Below the pieces are notes generated by a model. The model searched no databases and had not been told where the DNA came from. It was given only the letters and a program-made list of their open reading frames with translations. From an uncultured Oscillospiraceae bacterium (lineage in GTDB: Bacteria > Bacillota > Clostridia > Oscillospirales > Oscillospiraceae): a DNA stretch of 64,000 nucleotides. Where the stretch lies: the NCBI GenBank assembly GCA_910583885.1, contig CAJUAC010000005.1, forward strand, positions 1 to 64,000, in the 5' to 3' direction. Of the stretch, positions 36,613-45,403 are shown piece by piece; within the stretch, counting starts at the first letter, position 1, and every line of letters begins with the position of its first letter. The translations under genes and the position numbers were made by a program.

Positions 36613-37512
36613 ATGGACTATGTCGTGATTGGCGCGGGGGGCTTCCTCGGCTCCTACCTGCTGGAGGAGCTCCAGGCGGCGGGGCATCGGGTGCTCGCCA
36701 CGGCGCGGTCGGTAGAAGGGCGCACCTGCGGGCCTCAAATTACCTGGCAGCGCTGTGACATCACAAAAGAGCGGGAGGCCGGCGCCCTGATAGAGCGGCT
36801 TTCCGGACTGCCCGCCTGCCGGCTCTTTTATTTGGCCGCCTACCACCACCCAGATCTGGTGCAGAAACACCCCGGCAAGGCGTGGGAGACGAACATCACC
36901 GCCCTGTCGGCATTCCTGAACCAGGCGGCCAACGTGGGGGCGCTGTTCTATGCATCCACCGATGTGGTCTATGGGGAGGGCACCCTGGAGCGGCGCTTCC
37001 GGGAGCAGGATCCCCCGCGTCCTGTCAACCTGTATGGGAAGCATAAAGCCCTTGCTGAGCAGCTTGTGCTGGCCTGCGGGTACAACGTGGTCCGATTCCC
37101 CTTCCTCATCGGGCCCAGCCGGGCGGCAGGGAAACAGCATTTCTACGATACGATTTGCGGGAGCCTGTCCCGGGGCATACCCATTGAAATGTTTGCTGAC
37201 TCCTACCGCTCCGCCCTGAGCTTCCGGCAGGCGGCCCGCCTGCTGGTACAGGTTTCCGAGCTGGAGGGCTGCCCGGCGGTGCTCAATATCGCCTCAGACG
37301 ACGCCCTGTCAAAATACGATACCGGCAGGATGATTGCAGAGAAACACGGCTACGATCCAACGCTGGTACGGCCTATCCGGTTCCGGGATGCCCAGGGGAT
37401 TTTCGAGGTCCCGCGGGCAGGCACGGCACTGCTGGACAACACCCTCCTGAAGCGGATGCTGGGAGTGCCGGAGATCCACCTGCGGCTGGATGAGGAGGGA
37501 GCTGTCAGATGA
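36613..37512 (+). CDS. NAD-dependent epimerase/dehydratase (SDR)
   Basis: A 299-residue extended SDR enzyme with the GAGGFLG dinucleotide loop (7-13), FYASTDVVYG, and the catalytic Tyr141 and Lys145 in YGKHK. It acts on a nucleotide-activated sugar, in this operon perhaps the GDP-heptose derivative. It starts two bases after the large fusion and its stop overlaps the kinase start. Confidence 0.85.
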   Translation: MDYVVIGAGGFLGSYLLEELQAAGHRVLATARSVEGRTCGPQITWQRCDITKEREAGALIERLSGLPACRLFYLAAYHHPDLVQKHPGKAWETNITALSAFLNQAANVGALFYASTDVVYGEGTLERRFREQDPPRPVNLYGKHKALAEQLVLACGYNVVRFPFLIGPSRAAGKQHFYDTICGSLSRGIPIEMFADSYRSALSFRQAARLLVQVSELEGCPAVLNIASDDALSKYDTGRMIAEKHGYDPTLVRPIRFRDAQGIFEVPRAGTALLDNTLLKRMLGVPEIHLRLDEEGAVR

Positions 37513-38510
37513 TTATGACAAAAGCGCCCTTCCGGATGTCCTTTTTCGGAGGAGGGACCGACTACCCGCCATTTTTTATGGAGCACGGGGGAAGCGTCCT
37601 CTCCACGACATTTGACAAATATGTCTATGTCTCCGTGCGCCACCTCCCCCGTTTTTTTGCGTACCGCACGCAGGTCATCTACTCCAAAATTGAGCGGGTG
37701 GTATCCGAGGAGGAGCTGGAGCACCCCTTGGTCCGTGAGGCGATGCGGTATCTGGATATGCACAACCTGCATATCACCTATGACGCAGATCTGCCCGCCC
37801 GCTCTGGCCTGGGGTCCAGCAGCGCCTTTGCGGCGGCGCTGATCGGTGCGTTCCACGCCCTGAAGGGGCAGTATGTCCCACCGGGGCAGCTGGCGGAGGA
37901 GTGCATCTACGTGGAGCGCACACTCTGCGGGGAGGACGGCGGGTGGCAGGATCAGATTGCGGCCTGCTATGGGGGCTTTAACCGCATTGATTTCAAGGGG
38001 AGCCAGTTTGAAGTCCACCCGCTGATTATCCCCAAGGAGAGGAAGCAGGCCCTCAACCGGAACTTGATGCTGTTTTTCACCGGCTTCACCCGCTTTTCCT
38101 CGGATATTGCCAAGGAGCAGACGAAGGCGGCCTCCGAAAAGGAGCGGGAGCTGGAGGAGATGCTTGCCCTGGTGGATGAGGCGGAAAATGTACTGGTGAA
38201 CCGGCACGGGGATCTGGATGCCTTCGGCCATCTGCTCCACCACACATGGGTCCTCAAGCAGCGCATGTCGAAGAGGATATCAACGTCCCAGCTGGATGAA
38301 ATCTATGAGGCTGCCCGGCGTGCCGGTGCGCTGGGGGGCAAGCTGCTGGGGGCAGGCGGCGGGGGGTTCTTTGTGTTTTATGTGCCTGCCCAGTACCAGG
38401 AAGGCGTAAAAAATGCCCTATCCGGGCTGCTGCATGTCCCATTTTCCTTTGAAGAGGATGGGACAAAGGTGCTGTACTATGTACCGGAGGACTACGAAAA
38501 GGAGAATTAG
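37509..38510 (+). CDS. hddA: D-glycero-alpha-D-manno-heptose-7-phosphate kinase
   Basis: A 333-residue GHMP kinase of the HddA type: KAPFRMSFFGGGTDYP at the N-terminus, the ATP loop LPARSGLGSSSAFAAA (96-110), GGWQDQIAACYGG and a C-terminal GGKLLGAGGGGFFVFY. HddA phosphorylates the anomeric carbon of heptose 7-phosphate to the alpha-1,7-bisphosphate for the GDP-heptose route. gmhA, gmhB and hddC homologues lie just downstream, which supports the assignment. Confidence 0.92.
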   Translation: MIMTKAPFRMSFFGGGTDYPPFFMEHGGSVLSTTFDKYVYVSVRHLPRFFAYRTQVIYSKIERVVSEEELEHPLVREAMRYLDMHNLHITYDADLPARSGLGSSSAFAAALIGAFHALKGQYVPPGQLAEECIYVERTLCGEDGGWQDQIAACYGGFNRIDFKGSQFEVHPLIIPKERKQALNRNLMLFFTGFTRFSSDIAKEQTKAASEKERELEEMLALVDEAENVLVNRHGDLDAFGHLLHHTWVLKQRMSKRISTSQLDEIYEAARRAGALGGKLLGAGGGGFFVFYVPAQYQEGVKNALSGLLHVPFSFEEDGTKVLYYVPEDYEKEN

Positions 38511-38511
38511 T

Positions 38512-39525
38512 ATGAGAAAACGGGCTTTGATTACAGGAATGACAGGGATGGTCGGATCCCATATGGCAGACTACCTGCTGGAGAACACTGACTGGGACAT
38601 CTTCGGGATGCAGCGCTGGCGCAGCCCGCTGGATAACATCATGCACTTGATGCCCAGGATCAATGGGAAGGACCGGGTTTTTGTGGTATACGGCGATTTA
38701 AATGACATGGCGAGCCTGGCTAATGTCCTCAACGAGGTCCAGCCGGACTACATCTACCATCTGGCCGCGCAGAGCTATCCGCTGACAAGCTTTACCGCAC
38801 CGGCCGATACGCTCAACACGAACATCCTGGGGACCTGCCGCCTGCTGGAGTCTGTGCGCCAGCTGAAGCTGGATCCAGTGATCCACGTGTGCGCCTCCAG
38901 TGAGGTGTTTGGGCGCGTCACGGCGGACAAGCTCCCCATCGATGAGTCGTGCTGTTTCCAGCCGGCGTCGCCCTACGCCATTTCCAAGGTGGGCACGGAT
39001 CTGATCGGCCGCTTTTACGCAGAGGCCTACGGCATGACCGTGATGACAACCCGCATGTTCACACACACCGGCCCCCGCCGCGGCGACGTGTTCCATGAAT
39101 CTACATTTGCCAAGCAGGTGGCAATGATTGAGGCGGGGCGGCAGCCGCCGGTCATCAAGGTGGGCAACCTGGATTCGCTCAGGACCTACGCAGATGTCCG
39201 CGACGCGGTGCGGGCCTACTATCTGCTGACAACGGTAAACCCGATACCGGGGGAGTATTACAATATCGGCGGCACCTACACCTGTACGGTAGGGGATACC
39301 CTCCAGTATTTCATTGACCACTCCACGATGAAAGAGGCCATCCGCGTTGAGGTGGATCCGGCGCGCTTACGGCCGATCGACGCGGATTTGCAGGTTCCAA
39401 ACTGTGAGAAGTTTACAAAGCACACCGGCTGGACGCCAGTATATCCCTATCAGCAGACAATGGACGACCTGCTGTCCTACTGGCGGGAGAAGCTTCAGCA
39501 CACTGGGACATACATTGACAGGTGA
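38512..39525 (+). CDS. GDP-mannose/GDP-heptose 4,6-dehydratase-like SDR
   Basis: A 337-residue SDR with GMTGMVGSHM (9-18), HLAAQSYPLTSF, the CASSEVFG block with Ser/Glu catalytic residues (129-131) and Tyr155/Lys159 in YAISK, followed by RMFTHTGPRRG, the pattern of GDP-mannose 4,6-dehydratases. Since the operon makes GDP-D-glycero-alpha-D-manno-heptose, the likely substrate is that compound, giving a 4-keto-6-deoxy-heptose. GDP-mannose remains possible. ATG at 38512 with AAAAGGAG. Confidence 0.87.
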   Translation: MRKRALITGMTGMVGSHMADYLLENTDWDIFGMQRWRSPLDNIMHLMPRINGKDRVFVVYGDLNDMASLANVLNEVQPDYIYHLAAQSYPLTSFTAPADTLNTNILGTCRLLESVRQLKLDPVIHVCASSEVFGRVTADKLPIDESCCFQPASPYAISKVGTDLIGRFYAEAYGMTVMTTRMFTHTGPRRGDVFHESTFAKQVAMIEAGRQPPVIKVGNLDSLRTYADVRDAVRAYYLLTTVNPIPGEYYNIGGTYTCTVGDTLQYFIDHSTMKEAIRVEVDPARLRPIDADLQVPNCEKFTKHTGWTPVYPYQQTMDDLLSYWREKLQHTGTYIDR

Positions 39526-39530
39526 CGGCC

Positions 39531-39911
39531 ATGTTGAAACGATTAAAGCCGGATTTTACCCATCGGGACGGGCGCGGATCCCTTGTCCAACTGGTCAGGG
39601 CGGGCTATACGCAGTTCAATGTTATTACCAGCAGGGCGGGGGCGGAGCGGGGACGCCACTTCCACAAGCGTAATGGCGAAGCCTTTTACATCATCAGCGG
39701 GAAGGTGCGCGTTGATGTCAGCAGCCACGGGCAACGGGAGAGCTACCAGTTTGGAGACGGGGACTTCTTTTCCATTGAACCGCTGGATTTGCACAGCTTT
39801 TCCTTTATTGAGGACACTGTCCTGGCGAGTATGTACGACCTTGGCGTGGAGCTGGAGGACGGGAAGAAGGATATTTATGATGAAGCAGAGTACAAAGCAT
39901 ATACTAAATGA
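39531..39911 (+). CDS. Cupin-domain sugar-modifying protein
   Basis: A 126-residue single cupin with the metal-binding pattern GRHFHKRNGEAFYIISGKVRV and a second box LDLHSFSF. It resembles the small cupins that isomerise or epimerise keto-sugars next to dehydratases. ATG at 39531 has AGGTGA five bases ahead; a GTG at 39522 overlapping the previous stop is the alternative start. The exact reaction is unknown. Its end overlaps the gmhA start by about 35 bases. Confidence 0.8.
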   Translation: MLKRLKPDFTHRDGRGSLVQLVRAGYTQFNVITSRAGAERGRHFHKRNGEAFYIISGKVRVDVSSHGQRESYQFGDGDFFSIEPLDLHSFSFIEDTVLASMYDLGVELEDGKKDIYDEAEYKAYTK

Positions 39912-40527
39912 TCTGATTGTGCGCTATCCGGCGCTGGATTGCTGTAAGGAGGGGATTTTCTCCGCTGTCGCAGTCAGCGCCCGCGCCTATGCGGAGGGCG
40001 GCAAGGTGCTGGCCTGCGGCAATGGCGGGAGCGCTGCTGACAGTATGCACATTGTGGGGGAATTGATGAAGGGGTTTACCCTGCCACGGAAGCTGCCGGA
40101 GGCGCTCTGCCAGCAGATCGCCCAGACGTCCCCGGAGACGGCGGCTTACCTGACAGAAAATTTACAGCAGGCCCTGCCCGCGATCTCCCTGGTGGGGGAA
40201 ACCGCGCTCTCCACAGCCTACAGCAACGACATTTCGCCCGTCCTATGCTTTGCACAGCAGGTCCTAGCCCATGGGAAGGCGGGGGATATTTTGCTGGGGA
40301 TATCCACCTCGGGCAATTCAGCAAATGTCATTTACGCGGCCCAGATGGCACGTGTGAAGGGGATGCAGGTCATCGCTCTGACAGGGGGAACAGGGGGCGG
40401 ACTGGTGGATTGGGCGGATGTACCCATCATTGTACCGGCCTCAGTAACCTATCACATCCAGGAGCTGCATCTGCCGGTCTATCACGCCTACTGCCTGGCA
40501 CTGGAAAATGAATTTTTCGGAGGATAA
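39877..40527 (+). CDS. gmhA: Sedoheptulose-7-phosphate isomerase GmhA
   Basis: A 216-residue SIS-domain isomerase that makes D-glycero-D-manno-heptose 7-phosphate from sedoheptulose 7-phosphate. ACGNGGSAADSMHIVGELM, LLGISTSGNSANVIYAA and the C-terminal QELHLPVYHAYC helix with the catalytic His are typical. Two adjacent ATG codons (39877, 39880) share one GGAAGAAGG site. It overlaps the cupin gene and is followed by hddC after four bases. Confidence 0.92.
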   Translation: MMKQSTKHILNDLIVRYPALDCCKEGIFSAVAVSARAYAEGGKVLACGNGGSAADSMHIVGELMKGFTLPRKLPEALCQQIAQTSPETAAYLTENLQQALPAISLVGETALSTAYSNDISPVLCFAQQVLAHGKAGDILLGISTSGNSANVIYAAQMARVKGMQVIALTGGTGGGLVDWADVPIIVPASVTYHIQELHLPVYHAYCLALENEFFGG

Positions 40528-40531
40528 GCGG

Positions 40532-41224
40532 ATGGAAGCAATTGTGTTGGCAGGTGGGTTGGGGACGCGGCTTGCCCACGTTGTAGCTGATGTCCCCAAG
40601 CCGATGGCACCGGTGTCAGGTACGCCGTTTTTACAACATATATTGGATCACCTCGTTCAGCAGGGGGTGTCGCATATCGTGCTGGCTGTGGGCTACAAAA
40701 AAGAGGCCATCACCAGCTATTTCCAAAACAGCTACCGGGGTGTACCAATCAGCTATTCGGTTGAAGAGTCCCCGCTGCTGACCGGGGGCGCGATCAAACA
40801 GGCGCTGGCATATTGTAGGGAAGATCCCGTGTTTATCAGCAACGGGGATACCTTGTTTGATGTGGACTATGCGCAGATGATGGCCGCCCACCAAGCGGCA
40901 CATGCAGACATCAGCATTGCGGTGAAGCCTATGGAACAGGTTGGGCGGTATGGCAGGGTGGCGTTCGATCAGGACATGCGGGTCCAATCATTCCACGAGA
41001 AGGGCTTCTGTGAAAAGGGTGCCATCAATGGTGGGGTGTACCTTCTGCAAAGAGGGGTGGTTGATACCATTACCGCAAATAAATTCAGCTTTGAAAAGGA
41101 TGTCATGGAGGATCATCCCGCAGGCAAACGGATATTTGCCTGCCCATCTGCGGGCTATTTTATTGATATCGGCGTCCCGGAGGACTACGAAAAGGCGCAG
41201 AAGGATTTCCAGGAGAGGCGATGA
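40532..41224 (+). CDS. hddC: D-glycero-alpha-D-manno-heptose 1-phosphate guanylyltransferase
   Basis: A 230-residue nucleotidyltransferase with IVLAGGLGTRLAHVVADVPKPMAPV, GYKKEAI, a FISNGDTLFDVDY metal motif and FIDIGVPEDYEKA at the end, the pattern of HddC. It joins GMP to heptose 1-phosphate, giving GDP-heptose. ATG at 40532 with GGAGGATAAG. Another hexose-1-phosphate could be used, but the gmhA-hddA-gmhB partners argue for heptose. Confidence 0.88.
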   Translation: MEAIVLAGGLGTRLAHVVADVPKPMAPVSGTPFLQHILDHLVQQGVSHIVLAVGYKKEAITSYFQNSYRGVPISYSVEESPLLTGGAIKQALAYCREDPVFISNGDTLFDVDYAQMMAAHQAAHADISIAVKPMEQVGRYGRVAFDQDMRVQSFHEKGFCEKGAINGGVYLLQRGVVDTITANKFSFEKDVMEDHPAGKRIFACPSAGYFIDIGVPEDYEKAQKDFQERR

Positions 41225-41709
41225 GACGGGCAGCATTTTTTGACCGTGATGGGACAATCAACGTAAATTTCGGCCATGTGTATCAGAGGGAACGCCTTGT
41301 ATTTGTTGCGGGAATTCCAGAGCTGATCGCCGGATATAACCGGAGCGGCATCCCGGTGATTGTAATCACCAATCAGGCTGGGATAGCCAAGGGGATGTAC
41401 ACGGAGGCCGACATGCACCAGTTCCATATATATATGAATGGACGCCTGGAGGAACTGTATGGGGCGCATATCGATGCGTTCTATTTCTGTCCGCACCATC
41501 CCGATTTTACTGGGCCATGTACTTGCCGCAAACCAGCCCCAGGGATGTTTTTTGCAGCTGCCAGGGACTGGCAGATCTCCTTGCAGGGGTCCACCATGTA
41601 TGGGGACAAGGAAACGGACCGATTGGCTGCCCAGCGGGCGGGGATTATGGATTTCCGTCCCGTTTCCTGCCGGGAAAATATCAGTGAAACTGGAGAGAAG
41701 TTGTCATGA
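41221..41709 (+). CDS. gmhB: D-glycero-D-manno-heptose 1,7-bisphosphate 7-phosphatase
   Basis: A 162-residue HAD phosphatase with FFDRDGTIN, VITNQAGIAKG, the Cys/His zinc loop CPHHPDFTGPCTCRKP and GDKETDRLAAQRAG, all hallmarks of GmhB. It removes the 7-phosphate before nucleotide transfer. ATGA overlap with hddC shows translational coupling. It ends the four-gene heptose set. Confidence 0.94.
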   Translation: MRRAAFFDRDGTINVNFGHVYQRERLVFVAGIPELIAGYNRSGIPVIVITNQAGIAKGMYTEADMHQFHIYMNGRLEELYGAHIDAFYFCPHHPDFTGPCTCRKPAPGMFFAAARDWQISLQGSTMYGDKETDRLAAQRAGIMDFRPVSCRENISETGEKLS

Positions 41710-41748
41710 ATAGGACAGCTGGAATTCCATAGTTTGGAGGGGAAAGAT

Positions 41749-42870
41749 TTGACACAGCAGCGGGTAAGATTTTTGGACATCTATAGATTCCTGGCAATGA
41801 TTTTTGTGATGTGGGGACATCTTGTCGGAACAGGGATGTACGCAACAGAAATACCTGGCATAATAGCAGGTGCAATGCCAACCCCAATCATCGACGCGGC
41901 CGGGAATCAGCTGGGTATATTAGAAAATTTCTTATATTACAGGTTACATACGCAGACCGCTGTTATGGGCGTTATTATGTTTTTCATGTGTACAGGATAT
42001 TTTGTTCCCGCCATGTTGGAACGTTACCGGCGGAGTGAATTTATTGTAAACCGGCTATGCCGGATATTCCCTACGCTGTTTGTTTCCGTTGGCTTATGGG
42101 GCGTGGCTGTCTTTCTTTCACAAAAAATTACTTTTCGGCCGTCACAATATCTCACGAGCATTACCCTGACCTATCAGGTTTTTGGTATTGCCCCATTTAT
42201 GGGGATACTGTGGACCTTAGTAATTGAAGTCCTGTTTTACCTGGTTGCGGCGGCAGCGGGCCAGGTCAACAAAAACACAATTGTTTCTATCTATATTCTT
42301 ATTGCTATCACGGGCCTTATTTATCGTGAATTCCCCAATAGCCACACCTACAATTTGTTTTATAACCTGGAATATGTTTCATTTATACTGCTTGGCGCGA
42401 CGCTGCACTGTGCATTTCATGATAGGAAGTCCACTATAGTCGGGCAGTTTGCGCCAGTAGGGTCAGCACTATTCGCAAATCTAGTACTTTTTCAAATGAA
42501 CCGCGATATATTACAGGACAGTACAACATACCCAAACCTTTTCAGCCATCTGATCCCTCTGTTTCTCTTCCTTATCCTCGCTTTTTTAGAGAAATCCGCT
42601 CCCAATTTTTACGAAAAAATCCCTGCCGCAGTATATCAGCTGTCCCATCTTGTGTTTCCAGTCTACACAACGCATGTATGTGTTGGCTTGACGAGTATGT
42701 ATTGGGCTTCTACATGGGGGTTCAATCGATATATCACCGTTCTGATTGGATTCCTGCTGTCATTCTTAGTTGGAAAAGCAATTGCAGCAGCAATCGAAGT
42801 GCCGTCAATTGTTTGGAGTAAAAAGGCAATTTCTGCAATGCGGGATAAGCCGCGTCCAGCATCCGAATGA
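41749..42870 (+). CDS. Acyltransferase family 3 membrane protein
   Basis: A 373-residue membrane protein with about ten helices. RFLDIYRFLAMIFVMWGHL carries the catalytic His of the OafA-type acyltransferases, and FMCTGYFV and FIVNRLCRIFPTLFV follow as in that family. It probably acetylates the glycan before or during export. The TTG at 41749 has GGAGGGG seven bases ahead; an earlier TTG at 41734 overlaps that site. Its base composition is clearly more AT-rich than the rest of the operon, suggesting separate acquisition. Confidence 0.85.
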   Translation: MTQQRVRFLDIYRFLAMIFVMWGHLVGTGMYATEIPGIIAGAMPTPIIDAAGNQLGILENFLYYRLHTQTAVMGVIMFFMCTGYFVPAMLERYRRSEFIVNRLCRIFPTLFVSVGLWGVAVFLSQKITFRPSQYLTSITLTYQVFGIAPFMGILWTLVIEVLFYLVAAAAGQVNKNTIVSIYILIAITGLIYREFPNSHTYNLFYNLEYVSFILLGATLHCAFHDRKSTIVGQFAPVGSALFANLVLFQMNRDILQDSTTYPNLFSHLIPLFLFLILAFLEKSAPNFYEKIPAAVYQLSHLVFPVYTTHVCVGLTSMYWASTWGFNRYITVLIGFLLSFLVGKAIAAAIEVPSIVWSKKAISAMRDKPRPASE

Positions 42871-43028
42871 GTATTGACATCTCTTCTCCCGTTGGTTTGC
42901 TTCCACGCTTGCACCAGTGGCCCGCCACAATCTCACAGCCACCTGTGCGGAGATATTTCCTGTTTTGATGCAAGAGGCTATCTTCCCACTCAGATCTAAC
43001 CGCTTCCCACCACAGGGCAGGCTGCTAT

Positions 43029-43078
43029 ATTGTATAAGGGCGCACATTCCTTTGCGGGAATATGCGCCCTTATACAAT
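43029..43078. terminator. Bidirectional terminator at the end of the glycan operon
   Basis: A long stem, ATTGTATAAGGGCGCA with its near-perfect inverse, surrounds a TTTGC loop. It lies between the acyltransferase and the converging M42 peptidase and can serve both. Confidence 0.75.
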
Positions 43079-43102
43079 TATGTACGGATATGGCTGTTTT
43101 TA

Positions 43103-44182
43103 TCAGAAGCTCTCAATGAGCGGCCGATCCATCCTTTGGAGGATCTCACAGGCCAGCTTCACCCCGTTTTCGAAATCCGCATAGGCGGAAATCCCGTAAT
43201 GGGTGTGGGCATACCGCACCGGAACACCAATGACGATGACGGGTACACCGCTGCCTGTCAGATGGATAGATGCCCCGTTGGTAGACCCGGCGGAGCGGAC
43301 CGCCTCCTGAACAGGGATCCCCAGCTCTGCGGCCAGATCCAGGGCGTAGCGCTGGTAGCGCGGATTGGTAATCATCCGGGCATCAATGTGGCGGAGCATG
43401 GGGCCCCGCTTGATGGCCGTCTGCACCATATAGGGCTCTACGCAGGTGTCGTCCGCCGGGCAGCCCTCAAAGACAATGGCGATGTCCGGGCGGATGACCT
43501 GGGCGGTCACAGCGGCCCCCCGGGTGCCCACCTCTTCCTGGGCGGCACAAGCGCCCACGATATCTACGTTCAGCGCCTGCCCCTTCAGCGTATCCAGGGT
43601 CTTTACAATCGAAGCGCATCCCAGCCGGCAATCGAAGCTCTTGCCCACCATGAGGTCATTCTTCTCAGAGTAGGTAAAGGTCACATCGGGCACCACGGGC
43701 TCACCGATACGCACGCCGTAGGTCTCCACAGCTTCCTCCCGGGATGTCGCCCCCACATCTACAGTGATGCTGCTGATCTCCAAGGGGGCGCTGCGCTCCT
43801 GCTGGGTCATGAAGTGGGGCGGTTTGCTGGCAGTGAGGCCAGGGATGTAGGCCCCTTCCCGGTTGCGCACCCACATCTTGTGGGCAGGGATGTTGTGGCT
43901 GATCCAGCCTCCCAAGGGGATGATACGCAGAGTCCCGTTGGGGCAAACAGCCTGGACCATGAAGCCGACCTCATCGCTGTGGGCATCCAGCTGCACCACC
44001 GGACGCCCACCGGTGTTCTCCTTGCGGCGGATGTATAGATTCCGCATCCTGTCCACCTGGGCTTCCCCCAATTCCTTGGCATAGGGCAGGATAGCGGCTA
44101 CTACCTCGTCCTCGAAGCCTGGGGCCCCGTTGGCGTTGGAGATGGCGGCGATCATCTCAAGCGTTTGTTTCTTATCCATCAT
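43103..44182 (-). CDS. M42-family metallo-aminopeptidase
   Basis: A 359-residue cytoplasmic peptidase of the M42 (glutamyl/deblocking aminopeptidase) family. Metal and catalytic motifs are intact: DAHSDEVGF, FDCRLGC, the AAQEEVGTRGA Glu pair, VFEGCP and a late AHTHYG His. These enzymes trim short peptides, typically as dodecamers. A GGAGGAAATG site precedes the two ATG codons. It follows a creatininase-like gene by 18 bases. Confidence 0.92.
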   Translation of the reverse strand: MMDKKQTLEMIAAISNANGAPGFEDEVVAAILPYAKELGEAQVDRMRNLYIRRKENTGGRPVVQLDAHSDEVGFMVQAVCPNGTLRIIPLGGWISHNIPAHKMWVRNREGAYIPGLTASKPPHFMTQQERSAPLEISSITVDVGATSREEAVETYGVRIGEPVVPDVTFTYSEKNDLMVGKSFDCRLGCASIVKTLDTLKGQALNVDIVGACAAQEEVGTRGAAVTAQVIRPDIAIVFEGCPADDTCVEPYMVQTAIKRGPMLRHIDARMITNPRYQRYALDLAAELGIPVQEAVRSAGSTNGASIHLTGSGVPVIVIGVPVRYAHTHYGISAYADFENGVKLACEILQRMDRPLIESF

Positions 44183-44200
44183 CTTGTCATTTCCTCCTTA

Positions 44201-44962
44201 TCAGTTTAGCTTGACCTTCTTGAATTCCTCCATAAAGTCCACGATGTAGTCCGCTGTGGCCTGGAGCATCTCCCGGCCCCACTCCTCGGTGGCCGTATTC
44301 GGATGGTCAGGACCGATCCATCCGCTGTCCGTGACATGGGGGGTACTGCGCATGATCTCCACAGACACGCCCTTGTACTGTACAGAGCGGAAGCCGGTAG
44401 TCTTCAGATTGTCGGTCAGGTCGAAGAACTTCAGTTCCCCGCCGATCTCGCTCTTGTCCACCAGGGACGGGTCAATGCCCAGGATGGCCGCAGTCTCCTC
44501 GCCGCCGCCATGGCCGCCCTTCCAGGCCGGGTTCATGTCCCAAGCCATCAGCCACCAGTTGAGACCGGCCACCAGGCAGCCCTTCTTCTCATACTCCAGC
44601 CCCAACCGTTCAATCATCTTCATATTGCCGCCGTGGCCGTTAAGGAACACAAACTTCCGGGCCCCATGGCGGTACAGGCTCTCAAAAACCTGCTTGCAGA
44701 ACAGGTAGAGCACCTCGTTGTCAATATCAATTGTGCCGGGATAGGGGGCCAGGCTCTGGCAGGCGCCAAAGGGGATGGTGGGAACAATGAGCACGTCGCT
44801 CTTTTTCTCGATTTTCTCCAGCAGATGCTCGGGGATGAGGGTATCTGTGCCAAGGGGCATGTGGCGGCCATGGCACTCGATGCTTCCGATACTCAGCAGC
44901 ACAATGTCACTTTTTTCAAAGTACGCCTGAACCTGGGGCCATGTCATGTGGGAAAGCCTCAT
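44201..44962 (-). CDS. Creatininase-family amidohydrolase
   Basis: A 253-residue protein of the creatininase family: SIGSIECHGRHMPLGTDTLI, PFGACQSLAPYPGTI, FLNGHGGN and GGHGGGEETA carry the metal-binding Glu, His and Asp residues. Members hydrolyse cyclic amides or remove formamide groups from flavin/folate-like precursors. Placement before a peptidase and after a peptide-binding-protein relic suggests use of imported amino compounds; the substrate is open. Confidence 0.88.
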   Translation of the reverse strand: MRLSHMTWPQVQAYFEKSDIVLLSIGSIECHGRHMPLGTDTLIPEHLLEKIEKKSDVLIVPTIPFGACQSLAPYPGTIDIDNEVLYLFCKQVFESLYRHGARKFVFLNGHGGNMKMIERLGLEYEKKGCLVAGLNWWLMAWDMNPAWKGGHGGGEETAAILGIDPSLVDKSEIGGELKFFDLTDNLKTTGFRSVQYKGVSVEIMRSTPHVTDSGWIGPDHPNTATEEWGREMLQATADYIVDFMEEFKKVKLN

Positions 44963-45030
44963 AATGTGTAATCTCCTCCATATGCTCGGGTTGCCAGTGA
45001 TGCGCCAGTAGCCCGAACAGTGAAACCGGG

Positions 45031-45378
45031 TTACTGGGCAACCCTGACATTTTCCAAGTGATGGTACTCGTTCACGTCCATAACAACTCCCCCAACGTTT
45101 TTGCTGGCGCCTACATGAACAGATATGTAGAGAACAGGCATGGTATTGTTGTACGCGGCCAGCTTCTGATACAGCTCCTTACGGGTATCCACTGGAGCGT
45201 GCATCTTTAATGGGCGGGGCCATAGGGGGCTTTGGTTTTGATGGTGACTGTACCATCCCCATTATCACTCACACTCTCAATAAAGTCAACAATATTCAGA
45301 TACTGTTGCGGAGTGGATGGCCAGGCCTTCGCCTTTGAACCCTGTTCCTGCACCTTGATACGCTGAACCGGAGGGGAA
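45031..45378 (-). pseudogene. Relic of a peptide-type solute-binding protein gene
   Basis: Two short pieces in different frames match the family-5 binding protein. One contains SDNGDGTVTIKTKAPYGPA, a mid-domain strand motif; the other, RKELYQKLAAYNNTMPVLYISVHVGASKNVGGVV followed by LENVRVAQ and a stop, is the usual C-terminus of the family. The hundreds of residues normally between them are missing. The relic lies directly ahead of the creatininase gene and suggests that a transporter was once part of this operon. Confidence 0.65.
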
Positions 45379-45398
45379 TGCATTCCCCGCCGGTTTTT
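45368..45398. terminator. Hairpin after iorB
   Basis: CCGG-A-GGGGAATG pairs with CATTCCCC-G-CCGG, followed on the plus strand by five T. On the minus strand the T-run is poor, so it may stabilise the iorB transcript end rather than terminate it fully. Confidence 0.5.
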
Positions 45399-45403
45399 CC
45401 AGC

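Noticed and set aside
42877..43010. Minus-strand stretch resembling the end of a HigA-type antitoxin (ISAQVAVRLWRATGASVE)
   Set aside because: Only about 25 residues match, there is no partner toxin, and the rest of the frame is unrelated; too little to call even a relic.
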